A DNA stretch of 64,000 nucleotides, from NCBI RefSeq assembly GCF_042665255.1, contig NZ_JBHTCD010000010.1; one strand, 5' to 3'. The notes under the pieces were generated by a model. It was not told where the DNA came from, ran no database searches, and saw only the letters and a program-made list of their open reading frames with translations. The DNA is from Insolitispirillum peregrinum. GTDB taxonomy: Bacteria; Pseudomonadota; Alphaproteobacteria; Rhodospirillales; Rhodospirillaceae. Positions 18,399 through 26,528 of this stretch are shown here, piece by piece (within the stretch, counting starts at the first letter, position 1; each line of letters begins with the position of its first letter). The translations under genes and the position numbers were made by a program.

Positions 18399-19610
18399 GT
18401 GAAAAAGACTTTTGCTTTCGCCGGCGCCCTGACCGCCGTTGCCACCGTGATGGCCGTTGCTCCGGCTTTTGCTGCTGATCCGATCAAGTTGTCGGTTGGT
18501 GGCTATGGTGCCGTGATGGTTGGCTATGCCTCGCAGGACGACGACTTCACCAAGGCCACTGGCACCGAAGTGACCGGCGTTGACGTCAAAGGCGACAACG
18601 AAATCCACTTCAAGGGGTCGACCACCCTCGACAACGGCCTGACCGTGTCGGTGAAGTACGAACTGGAAGCCGGTGGCCGTTCGCTGAACGATCCGGCTGA
18701 CACCTACAGCATCTCGGTCGGTGGCGCGTTCGGTACCCTCGTCGCCGCTGCTGACGGCACCGCCCTGTCCGCCATTGCCAAGGGCGCTCCGGTTGTCGGT
18801 GGCCGCCTGTTCAATGCCGGTCTGGACGAAAACGACCTGACCGCTGGCGCGTACGTCCTGAAGCCCGCCAACAACGATTCGGTTGATGCCACCTTCATCA
18901 ACACCTCGGGCGACGCGGAATCGATCAGCTACATCTCGCCGGCGATCGCTGGCTTCACCTTCGGCGCGTCCTATGTGCCGGACGTGGGCACCGAAGACAA
19001 CCCGACCCAGCCGAACGCCGCCCGCGGCGCCACCTCCGGTTCGAACGAAGCCTATGGCGTTGGCCTGGCTTGGGATGGCGAGCTGAGCGGCGTGACCATC
19101 GGCGTCGAAGGTGGTTACCTGTGGGCCGATGCCGGTCCGAACGCTGCCAACCAGGCCGCTGGTTCCTATGCTGCCGGTCGTGAAGAATGGCAGTTGGGCG
19201 CTCAGGTCGGCTACGCTGGCTTCAGCTTCGGCGGTGCCTACCGCGACATCAGCCAGGACCGCAAGGTCACCAACGGCAGCTCCTTCGCCACTCTGAATGG
19301 CGGCGAACGTGACGAAGTCAACGGTCGTGCCTGGGAAGTGGGCGCTGCCTACAAGACCGGCCCGTACGGTGTCAGCCTGTCGTACCTCGACAGCTCGATG
19401 GAAAACAAAGAGAAGAATTTCTCTGACGACACCATGAAGATCTGGGAACTGGCCGGTGAATACACCATGGGCCCGGGCGTTGCGCTGGTCGCCGGTGTCG
19501 GTCACGTCGATTTCGAAACCGGCGTTGCCGCTGGTTCGAGCAGCACCGTCGTGAACAGCAACGAAAACAGCGGCTGGGTGGTTGCCACCGGTCTGTCGCT
19601 GACCTTCTAA
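18399..19610 (+). CDS. Gram-negative outer-membrane porin
   Basis: 403 residues with a GTG start 9 nt after GAGGAG. A classic signal peptide (KKTFAFAGALTAVATVMAV, cleavage after APAFA) is followed by DPIKLSVGGYG, a first strand typical of Rhodospirillales porins. Alternating hydrophobic/aromatic strands follow and the chain ends in GLSLTF with a C-terminal Phe for BAM recognition. It forms a general diffusion channel, probably trimeric. It has its own upstream terminator and a downstream terminator, so it is likely a strongly expressed single gene. Confidence 0.9.
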   Translation: MKKTFAFAGALTAVATVMAVAPAFAADPIKLSVGGYGAVMVGYASQDDDFTKATGTEVTGVDVKGDNEIHFKGSTTLDNGLTVSVKYELEAGGRSLNDPADTYSISVGGAFGTLVAAADGTALSAIAKGAPVVGGRLFNAGLDENDLTAGAYVLKPANNDSVDATFINTSGDAESISYISPAIAGFTFGASYVPDVGTEDNPTQPNAARGATSGSNEAYGVGLAWDGELSGVTIGVEGGYLWADAGPNAANQAAGSYAAGREEWQLGAQVGYAGFSFGGAYRDISQDRKVTNGSSFATLNGGERDEVNGRAWEVGAAYKTGPYGVSLSYLDSSMENKEKNFSDDTMKIWELAGEYTMGPGVALVAGVGHVDFETGVAAGSSSTVVNSNENSGWVVATGLSLTF

Positions 19611-19645
19611 TCTTTCCTGACGGAAAGTTTGGCAGGGTTGCCGGG

Positions 19646-19680
19646 AAAGGGGTCACCAACAGGTGGCCCCTTTTCTTTTG
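19646..19680. terminator. Terminator between porin and cobB
   Basis: AAGGGGTCACC-AACA-GGTGGCCCCTT with TTTTCTTTT on the plus strand. A-rich flanks may let it act for the convergent cobB too. Confidence 0.85.
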
Positions 19681-19691
19681 CCCGGGCACAA

Positions 19692-20414
19692 TTACAAACG
19701 ATACGAACCGCTGAGGATTTCCTCGACAAAGGCCGGAACAATCGAGGTTGCCGGGCCATAACGCTTCTCGTCAAACAGGCTGGCCCCTTCACTGGGCTCC
19801 AGATTCAGTTCGACGGTGTCCCCCTGACCGCATCGCTGAACGTGATCAACGAAGCCCGCCGCCGGATAAACATTTCCGGATGTGCCAACCGAGATGAACA
19901 GGTCGCACTGCTCCAGCGCATGAAAAATGCGCGGCATTTCCAGCGGCATTTCCCCGAACCACACCACCCGCGGGCGCAGCAGCCCCGCCCCCTGACAGGA
20001 CGGGCAGACATCGGCTTCGCTGAGGTCGCCGTCCCACGGCAACACCGCACCACAGGCTTCGCACTCGGCTTTCAACAATTCGCCGTGCATGTGGATCAGC
20101 GATTGCGAACCGGCGCGCTCGTGCAGGTTGTCAATGTTCTGCGTCACCAGCAGCACTGTGCCGGGAAACTCCTGCTCCAGCCGTGCCAGTGCCCGATGCG
20201 CCTCATTGGGCTGGATCTCGGGTGAACGCAACTGCGCCCGGCGCGCATTGTAAAATTCATGGACCAGCGCCGGATTCCGCTGAAAACCCTCAGGCGTTGC
20301 CACATCCTCCAGACTGACCTGCTGCCACAGCCCGCCGGCACAGCGAAAGGTGTCCAGACCGGATTCCTTGGAAATACCCGCCCCGGTCAGGATGACGATT
20401 GATGGTTTGCTCAT
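19692..20414 (-). CDS. cobB: NAD-dependent protein deacylase, class III sirtuin
   Basis: 240 residues. Removes acetyl and probably succinyl groups from lysines using NAD. NAD-binding motifs GAGISKESGLDTFR and TQNIDNLH; catalytic His110 in IHMHGE; zinc ligands C118, C121, C137 and C140. Tyr55-x-x-Arg58 is the pair that marks desuccinylases such as E. coli CobB. The ATG at 20414 follows AAGGACAG and is preferred over an upstream frame extension. Confidence 0.93.
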   Translation of the reverse strand: MSKPSIVILTGAGISKESGLDTFRCAGGLWQQVSLEDVATPEGFQRNPALVHEFYNARRAQLRSPEIQPNEAHRALARLEQEFPGTVLLVTQNIDNLHERAGSQSLIHMHGELLKAECEACGAVLPWDGDLSEADVCPSCQGAGLLRPRVVWFGEMPLEMPRIFHALEQCDLFISVGTSGNVYPAAGFVDHVQRCGQGDTVELNLEPSEGASLFDEKRYGPATSIVPAFVEEILSGSYRL

Positions 20415-20638
20415 GGTCTGTCCTTCAGAAAAACAGGGATCAGGCATCGTGCGAAAAGTGACGCCTGCTTTCCACAAAAACGATTTCGCATTTCCCCCTT
20501 TGGCCAAAATCATCATACGATGTGTCCCTGTTCACGGCCCCCGATGGTAAAACCATCGAAAACAACGGGCTGGAACACGCGGGGCATCCCCCTGCGGCAG
20601 GGAAGCGACGTCAGACAAGAACACATACGGGAGACACT

Positions 20639-21178
20639 ATGGCAGACGCCATTTCCACCACCACCGAGGCCCCCCCAGACGGTGAGCCTGCCAAAGTCCG
20701 CGTCTTGTTTGTTTGTACCGGCAATATCTGTCGCTCCCCGACAGCAGAAGGCGTTTTCCGTCGGCTGGTGACCCAGGCAGGTCTTGACGCAACAATCCTG
20801 ACCGACTCCGCCGGAACGGGCGGCTGGCACGTCGGACAACCACCGGACAGCCGGTCACAGGCCACCGCCAAACAGCGGGGCGTTGACCTGTCCGGGCAAC
20901 GGGCCCGGCGGGTTTCCAGCGAAGATTTTCAGGATTTTGACTATCTGGTTGCGATGGACCGTGGACACCAGCAAGCCCTTTTGCGGCTGGCCCCCGAGGG
21001 GCAGGAACAGCAGGTTCACCTGTTGATGAGCTATGCGGGCGACCGCACCCTGCTGGACGTCCCCGATCCCTATTATGGCGGCGTGCATGGTTTTGACCAT
21101 GTATTTGACCTGATCGAGCGGGGCTGCAAGGGATTGCTGGCCCACATTCGTCATCAACATCTGCGAAAGCACGCCTGA
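20639..21178 (+). CDS. Low-molecular-weight protein tyrosine phosphatase
   Basis: 179 residues. The P-loop is C26-TGNIC-R32-S with the catalytic Cys and Arg, and the general acid Asp143 lies in DVPDPYYGG. It is cytoplasmic and removes phosphate from tyrosine residues; the substrate is unknown. The N-terminus has about 20 extra polar residues before the first strand. The ATG at 20639 follows CGGGAGA. The methyltransferase start is 3 bp after its stop, so they are co-transcribed. Confidence 0.9.
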   Translation: MADAISTTTEAPPDGEPAKVRVLFVCTGNICRSPTAEGVFRRLVTQAGLDATILTDSAGTGGWHVGQPPDSRSQATAKQRGVDLSGQRARRVSSEDFQDFDYLVAMDRGHQQALLRLAPEGQEQQVHLLMSYAGDRTLLDVPDPYYGGVHGFDHVFDLIERGCKGLLAHIRHQHLRKHA

Positions 21179-21181
21179 GCC

Positions 21182-21910
21182 ATGGGAGAGCAGCGGTCCG
21201 GCCCCTTGCCTCTATCGGTTCCCTCGGCACTGGCGGACATTGCCGGGCGCTTTGATCAGGTGATCGAAAATCGGGGGGCGTCCTCCAGCGGTGTCGGCTG
21301 GAGCAGCCCGCAAGCACAAAGCCTGCGCTTTCAGGCCTTGCTGCGTATTTTTGATCCGGCCTGCGGTATCCCGGACACCGCCAGCGTCCTTGATCTGGGC
21401 TGCGGGTATGGGGCGCTGTGGGCAGAACTGGCGGCCCTGTCCCACCCCCGGATCACCAGCTATGTCGGCTATGACATCTCGGCCTCGATGATCGCCCAGG
21501 CCCAACGATGCACCGATGACCCCCGCACCCGCTTTGTCCGCGCTGGCGTCCCGCAGGAAAACGCCGATTACGGCTTTGTCTCCGGGACGTTCAACTACCG
21601 CGCCAAGGCCGACCCCGAAGACTGGAAAAGCTATCTGCGCAGCATGTTCGCCCTGCTGGCCCGCCGCTGCCGCTGGGGGCTGGCGATCAACCTGCTGCAC
21701 AGCCCGCGCCGCCGCCTGTCAGCACAGGGGTCCGCCACCATGTTCTACGCCGATATCGACGAATGGACGCGGGTGGCAAAGTCCGTTTGCAAGGGGGGAA
21801 GCGTCGAAGTCCTGACCGACTATCTGGACGATGATTTCACCCTGTTGATCCGCTTCCCCCCTCCCCCCGAAACGGGGAGAGCGCCAGATCCGACTCGGCT
21901 TCGGGGCTGA
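21182..21910 (+). CDS. Class I SAM-dependent methyltransferase
   Basis: 242 residues. The SAM motif I VLDLGCGYG is at 69-77 and a motif II-like YVGYDISASMI follows. The substrate is unknown. Translation is probably coupled to the phosphatase gene 3 bp upstream. The last 20 residues are proline/arginine rich and may be dispensable. Confidence 0.75.
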   Translation: MGEQRSGPLPLSVPSALADIAGRFDQVIENRGASSSGVGWSSPQAQSLRFQALLRIFDPACGIPDTASVLDLGCGYGALWAELAALSHPRITSYVGYDISASMIAQAQRCTDDPRTRFVRAGVPQENADYGFVSGTFNYRAKADPEDWKSYLRSMFALLARRCRWGLAINLLHSPRRRLSAQGSATMFYADIDEWTRVAKSVCKGGSVEVLTDYLDDDFTLLIRFPPPPETGRAPDPTRLRG

Positions 21911-21951
21911 AACACGCTTCACTGGAGCGGTCCCCCCTCACGAGGTCGCCG

Positions 21952-22848
21952 ATGAGCCCGCTGCACTGCCTTGCCGCCATGACCGTTGCCCTGATCTGGG
22001 GGCTGAACTTCGTGGTCATCAAGGTCGGCCTGCATGATTTCCCTCCCCTGCTGTTTTCTGCCCTGCGCTTTCTGGTCGCCGCCGTGCCCGCGATTCTGTT
22101 CGTCGGACGCTGTGGCGTTTCATGGCGCCTGTTGCTGTTTATCGGCGTCGTGCTGGGAGTGGTGAAATTCAGCCTGCTGTTCCTTGGCATCCACCTCGGA
22201 ATGGGGGCCGGGGTTGCATCGCTGGTGCTACAAAGTCAGGTCTTTTTCACCATCATCCTCGCCGCCCTGATCTACCGCGAGAAAATCGGCCGGTGGGATG
22301 CCGCGGGCTTGCTGTGCGGAGCCAGCGGGCTGCTGGTGATCGGCAGCCAGAGCGGGAACACCTCTTTGCCCTTGCATGCGCTGCTGCTGGTTCTGGCAGC
22401 GGCTTTGGCGTGGGCTGTTTCCAACATGGCGATGCGCCGCTTGAAAGGCGTCCCTCCGTTCCGCTTCATGGTGTGGGTCAGCGCGATCCCGGTGGTCCCC
22501 TTGCTGATCCTCTCTGCCCTGTTCGAAGGCCCGGCAGCGCAGCAGGCCCTGACGCACCTCAACTGGTCCGGCATTGGGGCCCTGGCCTATGTCGGCTTGC
22601 TGTCGACCCTGTTCGGCTATGCCGTATGGGGCAAGTTGCTCAGCCTGTATCCGGCGGCAACGGTAACTCCCTTTGCCTTGCTGGTACCGGTCTTCGGCTT
22701 GCTGGGGGGCTGGGCTTTTCTGGGGGAAACGCTGAGTGTTCCGATTGCTGCCGGGCTGGCTCTGGTGCTGTTCGGCCTCAGTCTGGGGGTCATCCGCTGG
22801 ACTGTGGGGTGGCTACAGGCCAGACGCGACACACCAGCCTCGCTATAA
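21952..22848 (+). CDS. EamA/DMT superfamily transporter
   Basis: 298 residues with ten predicted membrane helices arranged as two EamA repeats; the first begins ALIWGLNFVVIKVGL and the second is near WAVSNMAMRRLKG. This is the type that exports amino acids or metabolites such as O-acetylserine; the substrate cannot be told. It follows the methyltransferase by 41 bp in the same direction. Confidence 0.87.
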   Translation: MSPLHCLAAMTVALIWGLNFVVIKVGLHDFPPLLFSALRFLVAAVPAILFVGRCGVSWRLLLFIGVVLGVVKFSLLFLGIHLGMGAGVASLVLQSQVFFTIILAALIYREKIGRWDAAGLLCGASGLLVIGSQSGNTSLPLHALLLVLAAALAWAVSNMAMRRLKGVPPFRFMVWVSAIPVVPLLILSALFEGPAAQQALTHLNWSGIGALAYVGLLSTLFGYAVWGKLLSLYPAATVTPFALLVPVFGLLGGWAFLGETLSVPIAAGLALVLFGLSLGVIRWTVGWLQARRDTPASL

Positions 22849-22890
22849 AAACAGGCGCTGCCCTTCTGCAAGAGCAACGCCCGTTTTCCC
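22847..22890. terminator. Bidirectional terminator between EamA gene and XRE gene
   Basis: AAAACAGGCG pairs with CGCCCGTTTT across a 20-nt loop, giving a T-run on both strands. It serves two convergent genes. Confidence 0.6.
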
Positions 22891-22940
22891 GTAACAGTGA
22901 GGACGAAAGTAATGCAGCTTTCGCTCACTGCCCTGTGTTC

Positions 22941-23345
22941 TTATTGCTCGTCATTCGCCAGCGCCCGCGCCAGTTGGCTCAGGGCCTCCTGATGACGTTC
23001 GTTGTGAATCTGGGCAAAGTTGCGCGCCAGTTCCAGGCACATGCGCTGACGAGGGTTCATGTCCTGCACGCCCGCATCGTTCAGCCCTTCATAGAAATAG
23101 CTGACCGGCACGTTCAGAACCTGCGCAATCTCATACAAGCGACCGGCAGAAATGCGATTGATCCCACGTTCGTATTTATGGGCCTGTTGATAGGTCACGC
23201 CAATCATGTCTGCCATCTGCTGCTGGGACAGGCCCAGCATGATCCGGCGTTCACGAATACGCGTTCCGACATGACGATCGGTGTCTGTTGCCCTGTTGGT
23301 CGTCTTTTCCGACTTTGCTGACAACGTATCGGCAGCCATTAACAT
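22941..23345 (-). CDS. XRE-family transcriptional regulator
   Basis: 134 residues. A helix-turn-helix of the Cro/CI type spans roughly residues 28-85 (GTRIRERRIMLGLSQQQMAD, then GVTYQQAHKYERG). A helical C-terminal tail of about 45 residues may dimerise. This short XRE form is widespread in alphaproteobacteria. The ATG at 23345 follows AAAGGA by 6 nt. The gene has an unusually AT-rich upstream region with repeated ACGGA/TCCGT half-sites, suggesting autoregulation. Confidence 0.85.
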   Translation of the reverse strand: MLMAADTLSAKSEKTTNRATDTDRHVGTRIRERRIMLGLSQQQMADMIGVTYQQAHKYERGINRISAGRLYEIAQVLNVPVSYFYEGLNDAGVQDMNPRQRMCLELARNFAQIHNERHQEALSQLARALANDEQ

Positions 23346-23592
23346 GGATGATCCTTTCCAAGATCGAATAGGTCCATTCACAAGAGCATCCGGCAGTTCT
23401 TCAGGACTGCTCGGACAAGATCCATTGACTCTTCTGGTTTGCTGGATGAGAGCCATTTGGATAGGGGTGCACTCACCGTAATGGGATACGACTTTCCAGT
23501 GCGCCCTGCAAGTCATCCACAAGGATGATAGAGGCACAAGAAAGATCATCGCCGCGCGGGCATTCAGCCCTTGATGTATTCTCTGTTATTAT

Positions 23593-23746
23593 ACGGACAA
23601 GATAATAAAATCCGTTCGTATCATTTTATATAAATTTATCACTGTTCTACGGATTAATACTAATTGTGTCCGTTTCGAATAGAAATATATAGTCGAAAAA
23701 TTTGTGCAATTCATTTTTATTCAAAATAAATACACGATACTGTCAA
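23593..23746 (-). promoter_or_regulatory. AT-rich control region of the XRE gene
   Basis: On the minus strand a perfect TTGACA (23746-23741) and TGAATA (23723-23718) are 17 nt apart. Downstream of it lie two inverted pairs, ACGGA/TCCGT at 23593-23615 (13-nt spacer) and 23649-23673 (15-nt spacer), and a TATAAT on the same strand. The remaining 23346-23868 gap holds only the 5' leader and the phaR terminator. Confidence 0.5.
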
Positions 23747-23765
23747 AATGTAATCATACAAACAT

Positions 23766-23810
23766 AAAGAAGAAAAGGCCACTGCCCCGGCATATAGCAG
23801 GACAATGGCC
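23766..23810 (-). terminator. Rho-independent terminator of phaR
   Basis: On the minus strand GGCCATTGTCCTG pairs with CGGGGCAGTGGCC (with G-T pairs) across CTATATGC, followed by TTTTCTTCTTT. It is 58 bp after the phaR stop. Confidence 0.85.
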
Positions 23811-23868
23811 CGGACTTACCTGACGGATAGTATCCCGCCACCTTGTAAGGTCGAACAGTTGAAGCCGA

Positions 23869-24471
23869 TCAGCTCTTTTTGGTGATCAGTGAATTCAACT
23901 GGGTCTGCATATCGTTCAATTTATTCTTTAATTCCCGGATGGTCGGGTCTTCGCTACCGTCACCTGCTGCCGCAGCCCCCTCTGCCGGGCGCCCTGCCCC
24001 CTTGGCACCGGCCTCCCCATAAAAGGGGGTGAACATCTTCATCGCATTCTCGAACAGCGCGACGTTCTGTTTGTTCATTTCCTCGAAATTCTGCAATGGA
24101 AAAATGCCTTCAAAGGCATTGTGCAGCAGCGACCGCATCTGTTCTTCATTGCGGGCAAAGGACTGCATGCTGTGTTCCAGATAGCGCGGAACCAGCCCGC
24201 CCAGACTGTCGCCATAGAACGAAATCAGCTGGCGCAGGAACCCGATCGGCAACAGGTTCTGCCCCTTGCTTTCTTCTTCGACGATGATCTGGGTCAGCAC
24301 GGAGCGGGTGATGTCATCGCCGCTCTTGGCGTCATACACCACAAAATCCGTCCCGTCCTTCACCATCTGGCACAGGTGATCAAGCGTCACGTAACTGGAG
24401 GTTGCTGTATTGTACAGACGGCGGTTGGCATATTTCTTAATGGTGATCGGGCCGTCTTTTGTCTCAGCCAT
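23869..24471 (-). CDS. phaR: Polyhydroxyalkanoate synthesis repressor PhaR
   Basis: 200 residues. DNA- and PHB-binding repressor that senses PHB granules and controls phasin and PHB genes. The conserved N-terminal PHB/DNA-binding block reads ITIKKYANRRLYNTATSSYV, the middle domain contains LISFYGDSLGGLVPRYLE, and the C-terminus is a short coiled coil (REL..KLNDMQTQLNSL). The ATG at 24471 gives the family start; upstream in-frame codons are not supported. It is divergent from the phaC region and on the opposite strand. Confidence 0.95.
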   Translation of the reverse strand: MAETKDGPITIKKYANRRLYNTATSSYVTLDHLCQMVKDGTDFVVYDAKSGDDITRSVLTQIIVEEESKGQNLLPIGFLRQLISFYGDSLGGLVPRYLEHSMQSFARNEEQMRSLLHNAFEGIFPLQNFEEMNKQNVALFENAMKMFTPFYGEAGAKGAGRPAEGAAAAGDGSEDPTIRELKNKLNDMQTQLNSLITKKS

Positions 24472-24921
24472 TGATCCGTTTCCCCGCGAGAGCACGACCG
24501 CCAGAAAACCGAGGGGCTCTGCGCGAGCGTGCGTTAAAAACAAGGCTCCGCTTTTTCTGCATCCTGTTGCCATCCTGACCCGGTACAGCAAGGCGAAACC
24601 GCCGGACAGCCGCTACCGGATCAGCTGTGTCCCAGCCCTGTCCGGCACCCTGTCATGGCACTGTCTGGCAGGGTACATCAAAAAATCGCGGGGGGATACC
24701 GCCTTGCAGCATCGCTATGCTGCGGTATAACAGCATTCATGTTGCGCAATATTTTGTGCACTGCACTACAATGACAAATCATGATGCCCTGCACTCTTGC
24801 AACGAACAAGAACAGGACGGCCCCACCCCCTTCAGGCAGACCCTGAACATTGCCTGTTGCTTTGATGCCGCCCCACCCTTGCCATTGCGTCTCCCCAAAT
24901 CCCGGTGGTATCGTTGACCGC
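24472..24921. promoter_or_regulatory. Divergent control region between phaR and the phaC genes
   Basis: 450 bp without a gene. A TGC-rich cluster at 24741-24772 contains TTGCGCAA, a direct repeat TGCACTGCAC, and TACAAT as a possible -10; the best -35 candidate TTGCGC is 19 nt away. PhaR sites in related bacteria are TGC-rich, so this is a candidate operator. No clear phaR promoter was identified. Confidence 0.35.
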
Positions 24922-25374
24922 ATGAGCAACACACCTGACCTTGAAACCCTCGCCCGTCGCTATCTTGACCTCTGGCAGGACCAGATGGCCCGCATGGCGC
25001 GCGACCCGGCCACCGCCGAGACCATCGAGCGCACCTTTGCCCTGATGACTAAAAGCGCCGAAGCCTTTGCCGCCGCCAAGGTGAACGACGAGCCGCCCGC
25101 CACCGCTGACCGGGGAGACGCTGCCCGTGCAGGCCAGCCATCAGCACACACAGAGCACTCCCCTCCCACGGGTCCGGCTGGGGCCGCGCCCGCTGCCCCT
25201 GTATCTGGGACTGGCGGGGACGACCTTTCTCGGCTCGCTGGCCGCATCGCACGCCTTGAAGAGCGAGTGGCCGAGCTGGAACAGCAGCTCGCCGGATGCA
25301 CCGCCGCTGCCGCCCCAGCTCCAGCGCCTAAGCGCCGATCTCGACGCCCTGCTGGCGGGAGCCCCGCTGCCTGA
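24922..25374 (+). CDS. Small coiled-coil protein upstream of and overlapping phaC
   Basis: 150 residues. The N-terminal helix reads DLETLARRYLDLWQDQMARM; a Pro/Ala-rich linker covers about 60-100; a heptad coiled coil runs 101-123 (DLSRLAGRIARLEERVAEL); the C-terminal tail is basic (KRRSRRP). This layout resembles PHB-synthase partner or granule-associated proteins (PhaE/PhaM-like), but there is no firm family match by eye. Residues 69-150 share 248 nt with phaC in another frame. Its start lies 450 bp from phaR, divergently. Confidence 0.65.
   Translation: MSNTPDLETLARRYLDLWQDQMARMARDPATAETIERTFALMTKSAEAFAAAKVNDEPPATADRGDAARAGQPSAHTEHSPPTGPAGAAPAAPVSGTGGDDLSRLAGRIARLEERVAELEQQLAGCTAAAAPAPAPKRRSRRPAGGSPAA
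25112..25118 (+). promoter_or_regulatory. Ribosome-binding site that decides the phaC start
   Basis: GGGGAGA lies 8 nt before the GTG at 25127, inside the upstream gene. It supports an overlapping phaC start rather than a later one. Confidence 0.6.
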
Positions 25375-26428
25375 TCTGGCCGACGCAGTTGCCCTCGAGG
25401 CCTGTCGCCGCTTTGGTGATTTCCTCGAGGGTGTCCAGCGCTATCGCCATCACCCCTATCGCCGCCGCCTGCACGACCCGCCCGCCATCTGGCAGCATGG
25501 AGGTGTCTGTCTGCGCGACTATACGCTGGCGCGATTCAGAACCGACCCGGCGGCAATTCCGCTGGTGGCGGTTCCGTCGCTGATCAATCGTGGCTACATT
25601 CTCGACCTGAACGGTCGTCGCAGCCTGATGCGCCATCTGGCCCGCCACGGCCTGCACCCCCTGCTGCTCGACTGGGGCGATCCAGGCCCGGAAGAACAGT
25701 CGCTCGACCTCAGCGGCTACATCACTGATCGCCTGATTCCGGCGCTGGAGGCTGCCTGCGAGCGCGCCGGGCGGCCGGTGGTGGTTTTGGGCTATTGCAT
25801 GGGCGGCCTGTTGTCGCTGGCGGCCTGCCTGCGCCGCCCCGATCTGGTGGCGGGCTTTGTGGCGCTGGCCACCCCGTGGGATTTCTCCGCCCATGACGGG
25901 CCGGGCATGGCGGTGTTCCGCGAGGCCATTCCGTGGATTCTGTCGTCGGTCGATACCATGGGCGCGTTGCCGGTCGATATCCTGCAGGTGATGTTTTCGG
26001 GTCTGGAGCCCGGCAGCATCACCCGCAAGTTCCAGAGCTTTGCCCACATGGCCCCCGACTCGCCCAAGACCACCCTGTTCGTCGGCATGGAAGACTGGGT
26101 GAATGACGGCGTGCCACTGGTGCGGGCCGTCGCCCGTGAATGTCTGGGCGACTGGTACTGCGAGAACACCACCGGTCGGGGGTGCTGGCAAGTGGGGGGG
26201 CTGCCGGTCAGACCGGAAGAGCTGGCCATCCCGTCGCTGTTCCTGATCCCCGAGCGGGACCGCATCGTCCCCCCGGAGTCTGCGCGGGCACTGGCGGCAA
26301 AGGTTTCCGGCGCAACAATCTTGCACGTATCGTTAGGACACATAGGAATGATCACCGGCTCAGGGGCGGGCAGGCAGGTCTACAGTCCTATGACGCGCTG
26401 GTTAAAACGCAATTTCGCGTCGCAATAA
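25127..26428 (+). CDS. phaC: Poly(3-hydroxyalkanoate) synthase
   Basis: 433 residues from the GTG at 25127. Polymerises (R)-3-hydroxybutyryl-CoA into PHB at the granule surface. Alpha/beta-hydrolase fold with lipase-like box GYCMGG (nucleophile C224), Asp378 in PERDRIVPP and His405 in GHIGMITG. The length and motif spacing are closer to class III/Rhodospirillales synthases than to the about 600-residue class I form. The N-terminal extension contains RLGPRPLPLYLGLA and a hydrophobic stretch. phaA follows 100 bp downstream. Confidence 0.88.
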   Translation: MQASHQHTQSTPLPRVRLGPRPLPLYLGLAGTTFLGSLAASHALKSEWPSWNSSSPDAPPLPPQLQRLSADLDALLAGAPLPDLADAVALEACRRFGDFLEGVQRYRHHPYRRRLHDPPAIWQHGGVCLRDYTLARFRTDPAAIPLVAVPSLINRGYILDLNGRRSLMRHLARHGLHPLLLDWGDPGPEEQSLDLSGYITDRLIPALEAACERAGRPVVVLGYCMGGLLSLAACLRRPDLVAGFVALATPWDFSAHDGPGMAVFREAIPWILSSVDTMGALPVDILQVMFSGLEPGSITRKFQSFAHMAPDSPKTTLFVGMEDWVNDGVPLVRAVARECLGDWYCENTTGRGCWQVGGLPVRPEELAIPSLFLIPERDRIVPPESARALAAKVSGATILHVSLGHIGMITGSGAGRQVYSPMTRWLKRNFASQ

Positions 26429-26528
26429 TGGTTGGACTTCTTGCCAAAGGCCCGTTTAAGGTTTCCTTGCTTCCGCGACCGGGCGGGCCGGGCGTGGTTC
26501 ACAAGCCTCCAGGGAGGAACACTCTACT

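Noticed and set aside
20441..20500. Possible seventh REP copy (CATCGTGCGAAAAGTG...)
   Set aside because: Only the left few bases match; the AACCGGTT core is missing. It is too degenerate to call.
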